Assembly (NCBI GenBank): GCA_038222915.1
Contig: JBBRHH010000014.1
Coordinates: 1 to 24,456, forward strand
Length of the DNA stretch: 24,456 nucleotides
Direction of reading: 5' to 3'
Origin: JBBRHH01 sp038222915
GTDB lineage: Bacteria; Planctomycetota; Phycisphaerae; Tepidisphaerales; Tepidisphaeraceae
Shown one piece after another: positions 1 to 8,893 of the stretch. Numbering within the stretch: the first letter of the stretch is position 1; each line of letters starts with the position of its first letter. The notes below the pieces were generated by a model. The model was not told where the DNA came from. It ran no database searches and saw nothing but the letters and a program-made list of their open reading frames with translations. A program made the translations under genes and the position numbers.

Positions 1-19
1 ACGCGGAGGAACATTCGCA

Positions 20-1549
20 ATGGGCTATCTTCTCGGGATCGACATCGGGACCAGCGGTACGAAGACACTTATTTGTGATGAGGATGGGAAGGTGCTGGCG
101 ACGGCCATGGCCGAGCATCCTATTTCCACGCCAAAGCCGGGTTGGTCGGAGCAGAATCCCGAGGACTGGTGGCAGGCGACGTGCAAGGCGACCAAGGCCG
201 TGGTGAAGAAGGCGAAGGTGAAGCCGGCCGACATCACAGGTATTGGGCTTTCGGGGCAGATGCACGGGAGTGTGTTTCTGGCGGATGGGCACAAGGCGTT
301 GCGGCCGGCCCTATTGTGGAATGATCAGCGGACGGCAAAGCAATGCGCGGAGATCGAGTCGAAGGCGGGTGGCCGCGAGGCGCTGATCGAGCTGGTGGCG
401 AATCCGGCGCTGACGGGCTTCACCGCGCCGAAAATTCTCTGGCTGCGCGAGAACGAGCCGCGGCTTTACGACCGCACCAAACACATCCTGCTGCCCAAGG
501 ATTACATCCGATATCGGATGACCAGCGAGTATGCGACGGAAGTTTCGGACGCCAGCGGCACGCTGTTGCTTGATGTGGTGAACCGCACTTGGTCGGACAA
601 GCTGCTGCGGCTGTTGGAAATTGATAAAGAGCTTATGCCGCGGATGCATGAATCGCTGGAAGTGACGGGCGTTCTGCATGCCGACGCGGCGACGAGCATG
701 GGGTTGCGTGAGGGGATCGCGGTCGTGGGCGGCGCAGGGGACCAGGCCGCGGGCGCGGTGGGAAATGGCATTGTGACCTCGGGCATTGTGAGCGCGACGC
801 TCGGCACGAGCGGCGTTGTGTTTGCTCATGCGGATCAGCCCAACCGCGACCCGAAGGGGCGGGTTCATACGATGTGTCACGCGGTGCCGAACAAGTGGTG
901 CGTGTTTGGATGCATGCTGGCGGCGGGAGGAAGTTTTCAGTGGTTTAGAAATACTCTGGCGGATGGCGAAGTCGCGGCCGCGAAGAAAAGGAAAGTTGAT
1001 CCGTATGAGTTGCTGATCGCAGAGGCCCAGGCCGCGCCGATCGGGTCGGAAGGATTGTTTTTCCTGCCGTATCTGACGGGTGAGCGATGTCCACATCCGG
1101 ATCCGCTGGCACGCGGCGGGTGGGTTGGTCTGACAGCGCGGAGTACCCGGGCGATGATGATTCGCTCACTGCTGGAAGGCGTGACGTACGGCATGCGCGA
1201 TGCGCTGGAGATTATGCAGGGGATGAACATCCCGATCACGCAGGTGCGCGCCAGTGGCGGCGGGGCGCGGTCGGATTTCTGGCGGCATCTCCAGGCCGAT
1301 ATTTACAAGCAGCCGGTGGTGCTGACCAACGCGACGGAGGGTCCGGCGTATGGCGTGGCACTGCTGGCGGGCGTGGGCACGGGGGCGTGGAGTAGTGTGG
1401 AAGAGGCGTGCAAATCGTCGATTCGGCAGACGACGAAAGTTTCGCCGAATAAGAAGGCCGGGGAAGTTTATGACCGGCACTTTGCGACGTATGACAAGCT
1501 TTACTTTGATTTGAAGGAACGGTTTGGCGAGATGGCCCGGCTTGGGTAA
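20..1549 (+). CDS. xylB: Xylulokinase (FGGY carbohydrate kinase)
   Basis: This enzyme phosphorylates D-xylulose to D-xylulose 5-phosphate with ATP in the cytoplasm, feeding pentoses into the pentose phosphate pathway. The 509 residues match the usual length of the family. The N-terminal phosphate-binding loop GIDIGTSGTK is at residues 6-15, the substrate-side motif SGQMHG is at 78-83, and the catalytic base lies in GGAGDQAAGAVG with Asp241. The C-terminal ATPase half contains the SGGGARSDFW motif. GGAGGA lies 8 bases before the ATG, so the start is well supported. No xylose isomerase or transporter is visible in the window, and the gene begins at the very edge, so it may belong to an operon running in from the left. 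Related FGGY kinases for other sugars are possible, but the sequence is most like XylB. Confidence 0.95.
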   Translation: MGYLLGIDIGTSGTKTLICDEDGKVLATAMAEHPISTPKPGWSEQNPEDWWQATCKATKAVVKKAKVKPADITGIGLSGQMHGSVFLADGHKALRPALLWNDQRTAKQCAEIESKAGGREALIELVANPALTGFTAPKILWLRENEPRLYDRTKHILLPKDYIRYRMTSEYATEVSDASGTLLLDVVNRTWSDKLLRLLEIDKELMPRMHESLEVTGVLHADAATSMGLREGIAVVGGAGDQAAGAVGNGIVTSGIVSATLGTSGVVFAHADQPNRDPKGRVHTMCHAVPNKWCVFGCMLAAGGSFQWFRNTLADGEVAAAKKRKVDPYELLIAEAQAAPIGSEGLFFLPYLTGERCPHPDPLARGGWVGLTARSTRAMMIRSLLEGVTYGMRDALEIMQGMNIPITQVRASGGGARSDFWRHLQADIYKQPVVLTNATEGPAYGVALLAGVGTGAWSSVEEACKSSIRQTTKVSPNKKAGEVYDRHFATYDKLYFDLKERFGEMARLG

Positions 1550-1646
1550 TCAGTGCGCGCCCGATGTTTTCGCCTTGTCGGCCTGTTCCGTTGCGATGAG
1601 TGTGATTTCCACAACGCTCACCGCTTTGTGAATGAATGGAAATTCC

Positions 1647-2993
1647 ATGCGCAAATCCACGTGCTTTCCCGCGGCGTTGATCGTTCTCCTTTTTGCCAGT
1701 TCCATCTTTGCGGCCGATGTTTTCTACAGTGTTCACCCGGGTGACTTGACGATCACCGAAGGGACGCTCCCCGCCGAGGGCAAGTCGCCTGATTATCGCA
1801 ATTGGCAGGTGTTGCAATTGATGACGCCACGCGCGGCGCTGGATGGTGCGGGTGAGGTGTACGTCACGGCAGGGAATCCCGGCGCGTCTGAGGTTACGCT
1901 GCACATCCGGGCCGTTGACGGTCAGGAAGTTAAAGGCCGGCTCTATGTGCCCAAGGCGGACCGGTCGGGCATGGCGGGCGTGAAGTTCAAGCTGGCCGCG
2001 GCTGCGGGCAAGGCGCAGGCCAAGGCAGAATTTCTCACGGCCAAGCACGATTACTATCAGGATTTGACCGACCGAAACATTCCCGGCGCGGCGTGGTTTC
2101 GGCATCAGATGGATACCGCAAATCGCGATCGCGGTGCGCAGACGGCTGACGAGCGGCAGGCCGGTGGAACTATTCGCGGCTCGGAGATGGAAGAGACGTA
2201 CAATCTCTTTTCCGGCGGGCGGGCGGTGAGTGAGAACCTGCAGTTGGACCGGGTGCTGCCGGCGAATTCCAAGCCGGAAGCGCCGACCGTGGACGTGGAT
2301 ACGTTGCCGGGCATCACGGTGGAGGCGATGGATTTCAAGGCGTTGTTGAAGGACGCCAAACCGGCGATTGATCCGCTGGCCGCCGCGATCCCGGCGGATC
2401 AGCACGCGATCTTTTTTGCAACATTTGAGGCGGCGCTGGCGGTGGCGGATGAGGCGAATCGTACGGGATGGCCGATTCTGCTCTTAGCCGAGGAACGGGC
2501 CGAGGATTCGAAGACGAAGGAACGGTATCAGCGGCAGCTTTGCCTCCCGATGACTGGGCTCGGGCGGATCATAGGCCCGACGTTGATCGGGAGCGTCGCG
2601 ATCACCGGATCGGACGCGTATTTTCGCACCGGATCAGATGTAGCGATTCTGATGGAGCCGAAGGATGCGGGCGCGCTGCACAAGCTGCTCAACGCGCAGA
2701 TGGCGATGCAGAGGCAGTCTTATGCGGCCGCGAAGGCTGTGGCCAGTGAGGTGCAGGGCGTTCCATATACGGGCGCGGTTTCTCCAGACCGGGTGATCAG
2801 TGCATATGTGGCACAGATCGGAGACGTCGTTGTAGTGACCAACTCGTTGGCGCAGATTTCCAGGCTGGCGAAAGTGCATGACGGCAAATCACCGGCACTT
2901 GCGACAGCGCCTGAGTATCTGTTTTTCCGAAATCGTTATCCACGACGACCAAGGCCGCCGCGACAACGCGGCCGTGGCTTGGGGAGAGCGTGA
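1647..2993 (+). CDS. Large secreted protein, N-terminal part of an apparently broken gene
   Basis: I do not know the function. The product begins with a clear signal peptide (MRKSTCFPAALIVLLFASSIFAA) followed by a secreted domain rich in beta-type and mixed segments. A second in-frame ATG lies 15 bases upstream at 1632. I prefer 1647 because it gives a compact signal peptide. The residues up to EYLFFRNRYP read like a genuine conserved protein. After that the frame turns into a basic, low-complexity tail (RRPRPPRQRGRG) and stops at 2993. The +2 frame is open from 2915 and carries a well-formed C-terminal region, so the reading frame was probably lost between 2915 and 2993. From memory, related planctomycete proteins are much longer, so an internal deletion is also possible. 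The two frames overlap by GTGA, so two coupled genes cannot be fully excluded. Confidence 0.6.
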   Translation: MRKSTCFPAALIVLLFASSIFAADVFYSVHPGDLTITEGTLPAEGKSPDYRNWQVLQLMTPRAALDGAGEVYVTAGNPGASEVTLHIRAVDGQEVKGRLYVPKADRSGMAGVKFKLAAAAGKAQAKAEFLTAKHDYYQDLTDRNIPGAAWFRHQMDTANRDRGAQTADERQAGGTIRGSEMEETYNLFSGGRAVSENLQLDRVLPANSKPEAPTVDVDTLPGITVEAMDFKALLKDAKPAIDPLAAAIPADQHAIFFATFEAALAVADEANRTGWPILLLAEERAEDSKTKERYQRQLCLPMTGLGRIIGPTLIGSVAITGSDAYFRTGSDVAILMEPKDAGALHKLLNAQMAMQRQSYAAAKAVASEVQGVPYTGAVSPDRVISAYVAQIGDVVVVTNSLAQISRLAKVHDGKSPALATAPEYLFFRNRYPRRPRPPRQRGRGLGRA

Positions 2994-3379
2994 GCGTTCA
3001 GATCGATCGGCGGATGATCGATACGGTTACGCGGGCCGGACGCAAGGAATTCCAGAATCAGATGCAGGCGAAGTCGTGGTCCAACCTGCCGATTTTGAAT
3101 GAGTGGAAGCGGCTCTATCCGGCGGAAGATCCGGTGGCGCTGCACCAACGCCTGTGGCAAACGGAGCTTGTCTGTCCGGGCGGCGGAAAGTATGTCTGGA
3201 ACGAAGAGTATCAAACCATGGAATCGACGATTTACGGATGCCCGGCAGCTCCGAAGGCTGGCGCGGGCGCGGCGAATCCGCTGGATGCCATTCGCTTCGG
3301 CAGCCTTGGACTGACCTTTGAAAACAAGGGTCTGCGGGGCCGGGCGGTGCTTGAGCGCGTTCCGGCCGGGCACGATTGA
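2990..3379 (+). CDS. C-terminal part of the same broken secreted protein
   Basis: These 129 residues have no signal peptide and no independent ribosome binding site. The GTG start overlaps the preceding stop as GTGA. The segment contains motifs that look like the end of a large planctomycete secreted protein: WSNLPILNEWKRLYP near residue 30, then CPGGGKYVWNEEYQTMES, then a closing beta strand GLTFENKGLRGRAVLERV. The same frame is open upstream to 2915 and reads RPWLGESVSVQIDRR across the nominal start, so the true coding sequence continues leftward past the GTG. I read this as the downstream half of the gene that starts at 1647, separated by a frameshift and possibly by loss of internal sequence. 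A sequencing or assembly error is an alternative. Confidence 0.5.
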   Translation: MSVQIDRRMIDTVTRAGRKEFQNQMQAKSWSNLPILNEWKRLYPAEDPVALHQRLWQTELVCPGGGKYVWNEEYQTMESTIYGCPAAPKAGAGAANPLDAIRFGSLGLTFENKGLRGRAVLERVPAGHD

Positions 3380-3417
3380 TCGCCGAGATGTGAACCGAGA
3401 TCGCGCTGCCTCACAAC

Positions 3418-4503
3418 ATGAATAAATGCATCACTTACTACATCAGCGGCCACGGGTTTGGCCATGCGCGTCGGGCCGGCGAAGTGATTCGCCGTTTGCT
3501 GCAGGTTAGGCCGGCACTGGAAATTCACGTGCGCACGGCCGCGCCGCAGTGGTTGTTTGCAGGGCTGGATGTTCGGTGTGAGAAGGTGGCGATCGACGCG
3601 GGCGCGATTGAAGATACGCCGCTGCAGGTGAATGCGGTGAAGACGCTGCAGAGTGCCGCGGAATTGATTTCGCATCGTGACAGGATTGTCGGGCCGGAGG
3701 CGGCATTTGTGCGGCAGAGTGGCAGTTCGCTTGTGGTTGCGGATATTCCGTTTCTGGCTGGGGATATTGCTGAAGCGGCGGGGGTGCCGTGCATCGGGAT
3801 CGGCAATTTCACGTGGGACTGGATTTATCAGCCGTATGTGAATGCGATTCCGGGGTATGACGGATTGCTTCAGACGATTCGCGCAAGCTATCAGAAGATG
3901 TCGGCCTATCTGCGGCTGCCGTTGAGTCATCCGACATCGCTTTTTGCGGAGTCGATTGACATGCCGCTGGTGGCGCGACATGCGACTCGAAACTTGCAGG
4001 ATGTACTCACGCACATTGGCATTGAGACGTCGGACCCACGGCCGCGGGTTTTGATTGGAATGCGCGGAGGGTTACAGACGCAATCACTGACGAACGCCGC
4101 CGAAGAGTCGGGGATGGTGTTTCTTTATCCCGAGCCGATTCCGGTGGCGCTGCCGGCGACGGTGCGGCCGGTGCGAATCGATGAGCGGATGACGTTCATC
4201 GATATCCTGCACGCGTGTCAGGCGGTGGTATGCAAATTTGGTTATGGCATTGTTGCGGACTGCGCGGCGACGCGCGTGCCGCTGCTTTGGCCGAGGCGAA
4301 CCGGATTTCGCGAGGAAGAATTGTTTGAGTCAGAAGCGCCGTCGTTTGTTGGGCAGCGTGAAATTCCGCTGGAAGATTTTGAAAGCGGGAAGTGGGCGGG
4401 CTATCTTGCGCAATTGATGCAGGCACCGTTTCCACAGCCGCCGGTGGGGCTGGATGGGGCTCGGGCGTGCGCTGAATATATTCTTTCGAAACTCGGCGCT
4501 TAA
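3418..4503 (+). CDS. Glycosyltransferase resembling the L-arabinokinase N-terminal domain
   Basis: This 361-residue protein has the GT-B-like fold signature of the nucleotide-sugar transferase-like half of plant L-arabinokinase. The starting motif ITYYISGHGFGHARRAGEV is at residues 5-23, a DAGAIEDTPLQ segment is at 60-70, and GNFTWDWIYQPY is at 129-140. The GHMP kinase half found in the plant enzyme is absent. A C-terminal GYG-type loop (CKFGYGIVADCAATRVPLL) fits the donor-binding region of GT-B enzymes. The substrate is not determined. Xylulokinase lies upstream on the same strand, but the 39-base gap after the broken gene and the lack of an arabinose kinase give no pathway proof. The stop codon overlaps the convergent lpxD stop by two bases, so no terminator separates the two genes. 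Confidence 0.85.
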   Translation: MNKCITYYISGHGFGHARRAGEVIRRLLQVRPALEIHVRTAAPQWLFAGLDVRCEKVAIDAGAIEDTPLQVNAVKTLQSAAELISHRDRIVGPEAAFVRQSGSSLVVADIPFLAGDIAEAAGVPCIGIGNFTWDWIYQPYVNAIPGYDGLLQTIRASYQKMSAYLRLPLSHPTSLFAESIDMPLVARHATRNLQDVLTHIGIETSDPRPRVLIGMRGGLQTQSLTNAAEESGMVFLYPEPIPVALPATVRPVRIDERMTFIDILHACQAVVCKFGYGIVADCAATRVPLLWPRRTGFREEELFESEAPSFVGQREIPLEDFESGKWAGYLAQLMQAPFPQPPVGLDGARACAEYILSKLGA

Positions 4504-5573
4504 CTCTTCGCCGCGCCGTCGGGTCGTCGCTCGGACGTCGCGTTTTTCAGCTTCGCGAGTTCTTCCTGAAGGTTGCGCACCTGCACCACAAGATCCGGAA
4601 CGCGGCGCATGGCGGCCTGCTCGCGGAGGTTCTGGCGGTGGTTCATCGCGGGTACGCCGCTGAGCGTTGTACCGGCTGGGAATGTTGAAATGATCGCGGT
4701 GCGGGCGGCGGCCATGATGCCGTCGGCGACGTGGATGTGATCGCGGACGGCGCTTTGGCCGCCTAACACGACGCCGGTGCCGAGGTGGACCGAACCGGCG
4801 AGGCCGGCCTGACCGACGATGATGCAGTGCGGGCCGATCTGGCAGTTGTGGGCGATCTGCACGAGGTTGTCGATTTTCGTTCCGCGCCCGACGGAGGTGG
4901 TGCTGAATTTTGCGCGATCGATGCAGACGCATGAACCGATCTCGACATCGTCTTCGATGACAACGGTGCCGATCTGGGGGATTTTCGCGTGCTGGCCGCC
5001 ATCCCAGCGATAGCCGAAGCCGTCGCTGCCGATGACGGTGCCGCCGTGGATGATGACGCGGGACCCGATGTTGATGCGCTCGCGGATGACGACGTTTGGA
5101 AAGAGCTCACAGTTTTCGCCGATGCTGACTTCGTCGCCGATGTAGACGCCGGGGTGGAGGACGGTGCCAGCGCCGACGCGGCTGCCTGCGCCGACGTAAA
5201 CGAACGGGCCGATCGCTGCGCCGTCGCCGATTTGGGCGGTGGCGTCAATTCGGGCGAGGGCATCGAGGCCGACCGGCGGGCGGGGGATGGGCGGCGCCAT
5301 CGCCGTTAAGAGCTTGGCCACGGCGAGATCGGCATCGTCAACGAGGATTATCGGCCTGCCCGGATCGGGGGGGAGTTTGACCTTGCGCTGGACGATGACG
5401 GCGGCCGCTTTGGTTTCGCGCAGCTCGCGGGCGTACGCGTCAGACCCGAGGAAGGAAATCTCGGTTGGCAACGCCTCGAGGAGTGTGTTAATCCCGGTGA
5501 TGATTCGCGAACCGTCACCCGAGACCGGTGAGTTCAACAGCGCCGCAATTTCCGCCAGGGTCAACGCCTTCAT
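4500..5573 (-). CDS. lpxD: UDP-3-O-acylglucosamine N-acyltransferase LpxD
   Basis: LpxD transfers a 3-hydroxyacyl chain from acyl carrier protein to the amino group of UDP-3-O-acylglucosamine, the third step of lipid A synthesis, acting in the cytoplasm as a trimer. The 357 residues match the family. Residues 1-100 form the uridine-binding domain. Residues about 108-305 are a left-handed beta helix of hexapeptide repeats (IGDGAAIG, VGAGSRVG, IGENCELF and so on). The catalytic His is His242 in QIAHNCQIG, and the conserved GSDGFGYRW is at 182-190. A short helical, coiled-coil-like tail closes the protein at 315-345. The gene lies downstream of bamA and ompH as in many diderms, but a strong terminator separates it from ompH, so it probably has its own promoter in 5574-5681. 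The ribosome binding site before the ATG is weak. Confidence 0.97.
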   Translation of the reverse strand: MKALTLAEIAALLNSPVSGDGSRIITGINTLLEALPTEISFLGSDAYARELRETKAAAVIVQRKVKLPPDPGRPIILVDDADLAVAKLLTAMAPPIPRPPVGLDALARIDATAQIGDGAAIGPFVYVGAGSRVGAGTVLHPGVYIGDEVSIGENCELFPNVVIRERINIGSRVIIHGGTVIGSDGFGYRWDGGQHAKIPQIGTVVIEDDVEIGSCVCIDRAKFSTTSVGRGTKIDNLVQIAHNCQIGPHCIIVGQAGLAGSVHLGTGVVLGGQSAVRDHIHVADGIMAAARTAIISTFPAGTTLSGVPAMNHRQNLREQAAMRRVPDLVVQVRNLQEELAKLKNATSERRPDGAAKS

Positions 5574-5681
5574 ATCGGGTGCAAGCGTAGTAGAAAGTGG
5601 TTGAACTGGCGAGTATTGCGAAAACGACGAAAGAGAATCGGTATCGCACGATCAAGCGGCACATCGGTGTTTGTGGCGCAT

Positions 5682-5716
5682 AAAAAGGCCCTCTTCCAAT
5701 CAACAGGAAGAGGGCC
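5682..5716 (-). terminator. Intrinsic terminator after ompH
   Basis: On the minus strand GGCCCTCTTCC pairs perfectly with GGAAGAGGGCC (11 bp) around an 8-base loop and is followed directly by TTTTT. It lies 26 bases downstream of the ompH stop and should end the bamA-ompH transcript before lpxD. Confidence 0.93.
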
Positions 5717-5741
5717 GATTTCTGAATTTGGTCGGGCGCGA

Positions 5742-6344
5742 TTATTTGTGCTTGTTCAGATAATCGTTGTTCAGCATCAGGATTACATCCTGGGTGATGT
5801 CGAGCTTGCCGGCGTTGTAGATGACGACCTGGGAATTGATCAGGCCGCGAAGCTGATTGATGTCCATCTGGCCGAGGATGTTCGGATCCTCGGGGATTTC
5901 GACCTTTTGATCGGTCAGGATGACGTCGATCTTCTTCAGCACGGCGACCTTGCCAACGGCCTCTTGAATCTGGCGGAAAAGCCCGACGAGCATCTGCTTC
6001 TGCTCGCGCTGCATATTCGCCTGGGAGATCTTGGTCCAGGTGTCGTACTGGATCGCGTCGTTCATGAGCTGCTGATTCAGCTCGATGAACTGCTTGCTCT
6101 TGCTCTCAAGCTGATCGCGGCGACCTTTGAGCTCATTGAGCTTGGCTTTGAAATCGGCGTCCTTTTTCTTGAAGTCCTCCAGCGCGTTGTTGAGCGCCTT
6201 TTGCGCATCGCCGCGCTCTTCCATCTTCTCGAAGACGCCGGCCGGATTTACGGTGCCGATTTTTTGTGCTTCCTGAGCCCGAACGGGCGCGGCCGCAAAG
6301 GCGGCAACCAACGCGAGGGCAGGGAATAAATAACTCAAACGCAT
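5742..6344 (-). CDS. OmpH/Skp-family periplasmic chaperone
   Basis: Skp-type chaperones hold unfolded outer-membrane proteins in the periplasm and deliver them to the BAM complex. The 200 residues begin with a signal peptide (residues 1-23, ending PVRA before QEAQ). Next comes the family start KIGTVNPAGVFEKMEE, then a long charged helical region with coiled-coil character at about residues 45-125 (for example FKKKDADFKAKLNELKGRRDQLESK), matching the tentacle helices of Skp. The C-terminal part returns to a beta strand (KIDVILTDQKVEI). An AAAGGA site lies 7 bases before the ATG. The gene starts 42 bases after the bamA stop on the same strand, the standard bamA-skp arrangement, so the two are almost certainly co-transcribed and act in the same pathway. 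Confidence 0.93.
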   Translation of the reverse strand: MRLSYLFPALALVAAFAAAPVRAQEAQKIGTVNPAGVFEKMEERGDAQKALNNALEDFKKKDADFKAKLNELKGRRDQLESKSKQFIELNQQLMNDAIQYDTWTKISQANMQREQKQMLVGLFRQIQEAVGKVAVLKKIDVILTDQKVEIPEDPNILGQMDINQLRGLINSQVVIYNAGKLDITQDVILMLNNDYLNKHK

Positions 6345-6386
6345 CTGGAGTTCCTTTCTAAAAACCTCACTGATTTGATCGATATT

Positions 6387-8867
6387 CTACTGTAAAAGTC
6401 CAAGTGAAAAGCTGAAGTATTGTTTCTGGTCCTGGTCGTCCTTGGTCACTGGATAAGCCAGATCGAAGGCCAGCGGCACTTGCCCGAAGAGCGGTAGCGT
6501 CCAGCGAATGCCCACGCCGACGCTGCTGCGGATGGTGCCTAGTTTCACGCTGCTTTCGACCGTGCCTGCGTCGGTGAAGACCACGCCGCGGATGCTGTCG
6601 GAATAGACGGGGAAATTGAGTTCGACGCCGCCGGTCATGGTAAACTCGCCGCCGATGGCATCCTGCCGTGGGCCGGAGCGTGGGCTGATCCCGCGGAACT
6701 TGAATCCGCGAATGCTGCCGATGCCACCAGCGTAAAACCGCTCGAAGAACGGGGCGTCGCCATTGATGTAGCCGGCGTCGGCGTGATAGCGCAGGACGGT
6801 TTTCCGCTCCAATACGTCCTCGTGCACAGTCTGGAAGAAATCGCAACCGGCGTCGAGTTTGTGGAAGTGGAAGTCGCCGCCGAATGCACCTACGTATTCG
6901 TACGATCCGGTGATGACGCTGCCGCGGGTGGCGAGGATCGGGCTGTCGGTGGTGTCGCGGCGCACTTCAAAGCCAGCGGCCGTCACGGTGTTGTGCCCGA
7001 GCAGATTGAGAATTTCCTCGGCGCGCCGTTCTTCATGATCGATTTCGTGGATGCGGACGTCTTCGCCGCGCAGGGTTAGCTTCACCGACCAGTCGGGAAG
7101 AAAACGCCGGCCGATCGAGACGTGTGCGCCGGTGCGCTGTTCGCTGTAAACATCGCGAACGCGATCCGAAACGCCCAGGTTCAATCCCAGGCTGTAGGGG
7201 AGATCGAACAACCATGGCTCGACAAAGTCGACGGTTGCCCGGTTCACGACCGTGCCGGGCTCGAGGTTGATGCGGAAATATTCGCCCGCGCCTACAAACG
7301 CGCGGCCATTGATCACGTCGGCGGAGCTGGTTGGAACCGCGCGCCAATCGAAGTTGCGCTGCTCGAAGGTAATGTTGCCGATGATGCCGCTGTTGCTGGT
7401 GACGCCCGCTCCGACGAGGAACCGCGCGGTGCTCTGCTCGGTCACTTCGACCAGCACATCGCGTTCTTCGGGAAGATCGCCGATGGGGGTTACGCGCACG
7501 TCACTGAAAAACTGCAGGGCGCGAAGGCGATCGATGGCGTTTTGAATTTCACCCGAGTTGTACAACTGGCCGGGCGTGACGCGCATCTCGCGCAGGATCA
7601 CTTTGTCCTGGGTCTTGGTGTTGCCCTTGACCAGGATTCGGCCCACGCGGAATTTTCGTCCTTCGCTGATGTCGAAGACCAAATCGACCTTGCCCGCGTC
7701 CTTATGAAACACTTCCTTGGGTCGGATGTGGAGGTAGGCGGGATTCGGCTCCATCGTCTGGGCCGGCTGATAGATGAAACCCAGCGGGCTATAGAGCGTG
7801 ACGATGTTGCGAACATCGCGGTCGACGGCTTCCTGATCGTAATGCTTGCCAGTGGTCAGCCTGACCACTTTGCGAAGCCGTACTTCCTGCAAGGCGGAGT
7901 TGCCCTGGAATTCGATCTTGTCGATGGTGTAGCGCCGGCCTTCGTCGACAACGAAGCTGACCATCACCTCGCTCTGGTCGGCCGAGAAGCTGAGCTTTCG
8001 TCCGACGCGGGCGTCGAAATAGCCGTGTTGTTCGTAGTATTGGCGGATCGCCGACACATCCTGTTCGAGCACGTCGAGGTCAAGGGTGCCGGGGCGGAAA
8101 ATCGGGAACCAGCTTGTCGTCTTGACGACGTCCTTGAGCTTGTCGTCGGAGAAAGACCGGTTGCCCAGAATCTCCACTTTTCGAATCGTGACATTCGGGC
8201 CCTGAACGATGTTGAAAATCAGCTCGCCCTTCTTGGCCAGCGGATCTTCGGGCACATCTACGTGGGCGTAGGTGAAGTTGCGAGTCTTGTAGAGTCGTTC
8301 GATGGCCTCGCGAGCGCTGGCGATGCGGAAGGGGTCAATTGCCTCGCCGGCCTTCAGGCCGATCGCGCCTTTGAGCGTGTCATTGTCCACCGCGGTGTTT
8401 CCACGAAAGACGATTTCCTTGATCTGGCTTTGTTCGCCCACAACGAAGATGACGATAACGCCGGTTGCGGTGGGTTCAACCCGGGCTTCCACGTTGCTGA
8501 ATCGCTTCAAGCCGTAGATGCGCTGATAGTCGGCCTGCACGGTTTGTGGATCAAACTTTTCGCCCTCGCGCGTCTGAATTTGATGGCGGATTTCGGCCTG
8601 CACGCCCGAGTTGACGACGTGCGTTTGTCCGAGGATGCGGATCTCTTCCACCGGCTTGCCAACCAGTGCCGGAGGCACTGCGAGCCCCGGCTGTGTTGCG
8701 GGCGCAGGCTGAGCGTAGAGTGGAGCACAACACATGGACAATCCAACGGAGAGAATAGCACGCGCCAGTTTATACCTGGTTCGATTTGACCAACGTTCTA
8801 TTGTCACGAGTGGTCCCGGGTCCCTTCGCAAAGGTAATGCCAGCAGTGCCCGGCTATTGGAATCCAT
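6387..8867 (-). CDS. bamA: Outer membrane protein assembly factor BamA
   Basis: BamA is the core of the beta-barrel assembly machine, inserting proteins into the outer membrane. The 826 residues show a hydrophobic signal segment at about 32-52, five POTRA domains (starting near 73, 149, 227, 313 and 406), and an Omp85 barrel from about 480 to the end. The conserved loop-6 motif appears as IRGF at 719-722. The final residues are SFSLGLLQ, without the terminal aromatic residue usual in proteobacterial barrels. The ATG at 8867 has GGAG 5 bases upstream, and a good promoter lies about 25 bases before it. This gives an unusually long basic stretch before the signal peptide. A GTG at 8807 would give a more ordinary leader but has a poor binding site. 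It is followed by ompH on the same strand. Confidence 0.97.
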   Translation of the reverse strand: MDSNSRALLALPLRRDPGPLVTIERWSNRTRYKLARAILSVGLSMCCAPLYAQPAPATQPGLAVPPALVGKPVEEIRILGQTHVVNSGVQAEIRHQIQTREGEKFDPQTVQADYQRIYGLKRFSNVEARVEPTATGVIVIFVVGEQSQIKEIVFRGNTAVDNDTLKGAIGLKAGEAIDPFRIASAREAIERLYKTRNFTYAHVDVPEDPLAKKGELIFNIVQGPNVTIRKVEILGNRSFSDDKLKDVVKTTSWFPIFRPGTLDLDVLEQDVSAIRQYYEQHGYFDARVGRKLSFSADQSEVMVSFVVDEGRRYTIDKIEFQGNSALQEVRLRKVVRLTTGKHYDQEAVDRDVRNIVTLYSPLGFIYQPAQTMEPNPAYLHIRPKEVFHKDAGKVDLVFDISEGRKFRVGRILVKGNTKTQDKVILREMRVTPGQLYNSGEIQNAIDRLRALQFFSDVRVTPIGDLPEERDVLVEVTEQSTARFLVGAGVTSNSGIIGNITFEQRNFDWRAVPTSSADVINGRAFVGAGEYFRINLEPGTVVNRATVDFVEPWLFDLPYSLGLNLGVSDRVRDVYSEQRTGAHVSIGRRFLPDWSVKLTLRGEDVRIHEIDHEERRAEEILNLLGHNTVTAAGFEVRRDTTDSPILATRGSVITGSYEYVGAFGGDFHFHKLDAGCDFFQTVHEDVLERKTVLRYHADAGYINGDAPFFERFYAGGIGSIRGFKFRGISPRSGPRQDAIGGEFTMTGGVELNFPVYSDSIRGVVFTDAGTVESSVKLGTIRSSVGVGIRWTLPLFGQVPLAFDLAYPVTKDDQDQKQYFSFSLGLLQ

Positions 8868-8893
8868 TCCAACTCCGTCGAAAAGTGGCGATT

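Noticed and set aside
1236..2405. 389-codon minus-strand open frame spanning the xylB end and the next gene
   Set aside because: It crosses two supported plus-strand genes and is rich in Arg/His, the typical pattern of a shadow frame in GC-rich DNA.
5601..6329. 242-codon plus-strand open frame opposite ompH
   Set aside because: It is antisense to a well-supported chaperone gene, crosses the intrinsic terminator, and its leucine/valine/aspartate-rich product is the usual mirror of a Lys/Gln-rich coiled coil.
7122..8789. 555-codon plus-strand open frame opposite bamA
   Set aside because: It is a shadow of the bamA frame; the minus strand carries clear POTRA and barrel domains, and the plus frame has no binding site or recognisable domain.
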